Assembly (NCBI RefSeq): GCF_000328765.2 | Contig: NC_019954.2 | Coordinates: forward strand, 1,368,501 to 1,432,500 | Length of the DNA stretch: 64,000 nucleotides | Source: Tepidanaerobacter acetatoxydans Re1 | GTDB taxonomy: Bacteria > Bacillota > Thermosediminibacteria > Thermosediminibacterales > Tepidanaerobacteraceae | Reading direction: 5' to 3' | Shown here: positions 63,696 to 64,000 of the stretch, one piece after another | Numbering within the stretch: the first letter of the stretch is position 1 | Layout of the letters: the number at the start of each line of letters is the position of its first letter | Notes under the pieces: model-generated | The model's input: only the letters and a program-made list of their open reading frames with translations | Told to the model about the DNA's origin: nothing | Database searches by the model: none | Program-made: the position numbers and the translations under genes

Positions 63696-64000
63696 TCATC
63701 CTCCTCTGGTTAAAAAACCAATGATAAATCCAATGGCAATTAAAATGAAAATCCGTGTCAAATATTTTATATATATCATTTTATCATATTCCAAGATAGA
63801 GTATTCCACAGTCCTGATTTTTTGCCTTTCCATATCAACTAAAATTAGACCATTGGGTTTAAATACCATGTAATACTCCAATAACTGGCGGCGTGTATCA
63901 GTATATTTAGGTGAAGTTACTTTTTCACCGGTTTTTACTTCCGCAACATAAAACCTATTGTCCTTCTTAACTATCATATCGGCTCTCACCGTTATTTTAT
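63696..64000 (-). CDS. PD-(D/E)XK nuclease-like protein with C-terminal membrane helix, truncated
   Basis: The frame is open to the window edge, so the N-terminus is missing; about 101 residues are seen. The pattern RADMIV (D), 12 residues on YVAEVKTG (E-x-K), then TDTRRQLLEYYMVF (Q..Y) is the catalytic signature of Cas4/RecB-type nucleases. A C-terminal membrane segment (IFILIAIGFIIGFLTRG) anchors it. The stop is 1 nt from nadK, suggesting an operon. Whether it is a real nuclease or a membrane protein of a distinct family is uncertain; substrate unknown. Confidence 0.6.
   Translation of the reverse strand, partial: KITVRADMIVKKDNRFYVAEVKTGEKVTSPKYTDTRRQLLEYYMVFKPNGLILVDMERQKIRTVEYSILEYDKMIYIKYLTRIFILIAIGFIIGFLTRGG

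Overview
The window looks like chromosome from a low-GC, anaerobic, endospore-forming member of the Clostridia. The evidence is: Spo0A, the spoIIA operon with sigF, spoVK, spoIIM, spoIVB, gerW and spoVAC-AD-AE; MutL of the endonuclease type; an ispH-S1 fusion typical of clostridia; a type 2 IPP isomerase; and many TTG starts behind strong GGAGG ribosome binding sites. The spermidine genes speD, speE and speB would fit a thermophilic or moderately thermophilic lineage (Thermosediminibacterales/Tepidanaerobacter-like), but that placement is an inference. No phage, insertion sequence or CRISPR array was seen.

Layout. 1-6.5 kb (+ strand): mutL (5' end missing), miaA, hfq, spoVK, a small GTPase, a UbiA-like membrane protein, a small CxxC protein and a ynbB-type PLP enzyme. 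This resembles the Bacillus hfq-spoVK-ynbA-ynbB neighbourhood. From lexA (6.5 kb) to the end every gene is on the - strand. 7.1-8.3 kb is a non-coding island with direct and tandem repeats and a GC-rich, strongly foldable element. 8.3-17 kb: tRNA-Trp, an aspB-like aminotransferase, a two-P-loop ATPase, a YpmA-like protein, surE, a TPR protein and three tandem M42 aminopeptidases. 17.3-17.6 kb: four tRNA genes. 17.9-30 kb: cheR, speD, fni, ispH-rpsA, plsC, cmk, a flavoprotein, an orphan ABC ATPase with an extra C-terminal domain, speB, speE, a GNAT protein and rluB.

30.1-39.0 kb is the most unusual region. It holds nine co-oriented genes in two apparent transcription units. Unit 1 is a 140-aa protein, RidA, a fold-type I PLP enzyme and a Cys-rich FAD oxidoreductase. 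Unit 2 is an FCD-type regulator, a 74-aa protein, a cobalamin-dependent mutase, a KamB-like P-loop protein and a small NAD(P)-binding oxidoreductase. The mutase resembles the OraE/KamD-KamE aminomutases but carries its B12 domain at the N-terminus and lacks the PLP lysine at the usual position. Two matching palindromes (CTCATC-N3-GATGAG) lie ahead of the 140-aa gene and ahead of the 74-aa/mutase genes, suggesting one regulon. The diagnostic partner enzymes of known lysine or ornithine fermentation are absent, so this may be an undescribed amino-acid-type catabolic pathway.

39.5-64 kb: gerW, a DUF2953 protein, scpB, scpA, trpS, a site-2 protease, lysA behind a lysine riboswitch with promoter and terminator, a three-gene acyl-CoA dehydratase activase-like set, spoVAC-AD-AE plus a fourth small membrane gene, dodecin, a 45-aa membrane peptide, spoIIA-sigF behind a sigma-H-like promoter, dacF, xerD, spoIIM, an EndoQ-like PHP protein, nudF, spo0A, spoIVB, recN, argR, nadK and a truncated PD-(D/E)XK-like gene at the right edge. 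The arrangement from nudF to sigF and from spo0A to nadK matches conserved Firmicutes synteny.
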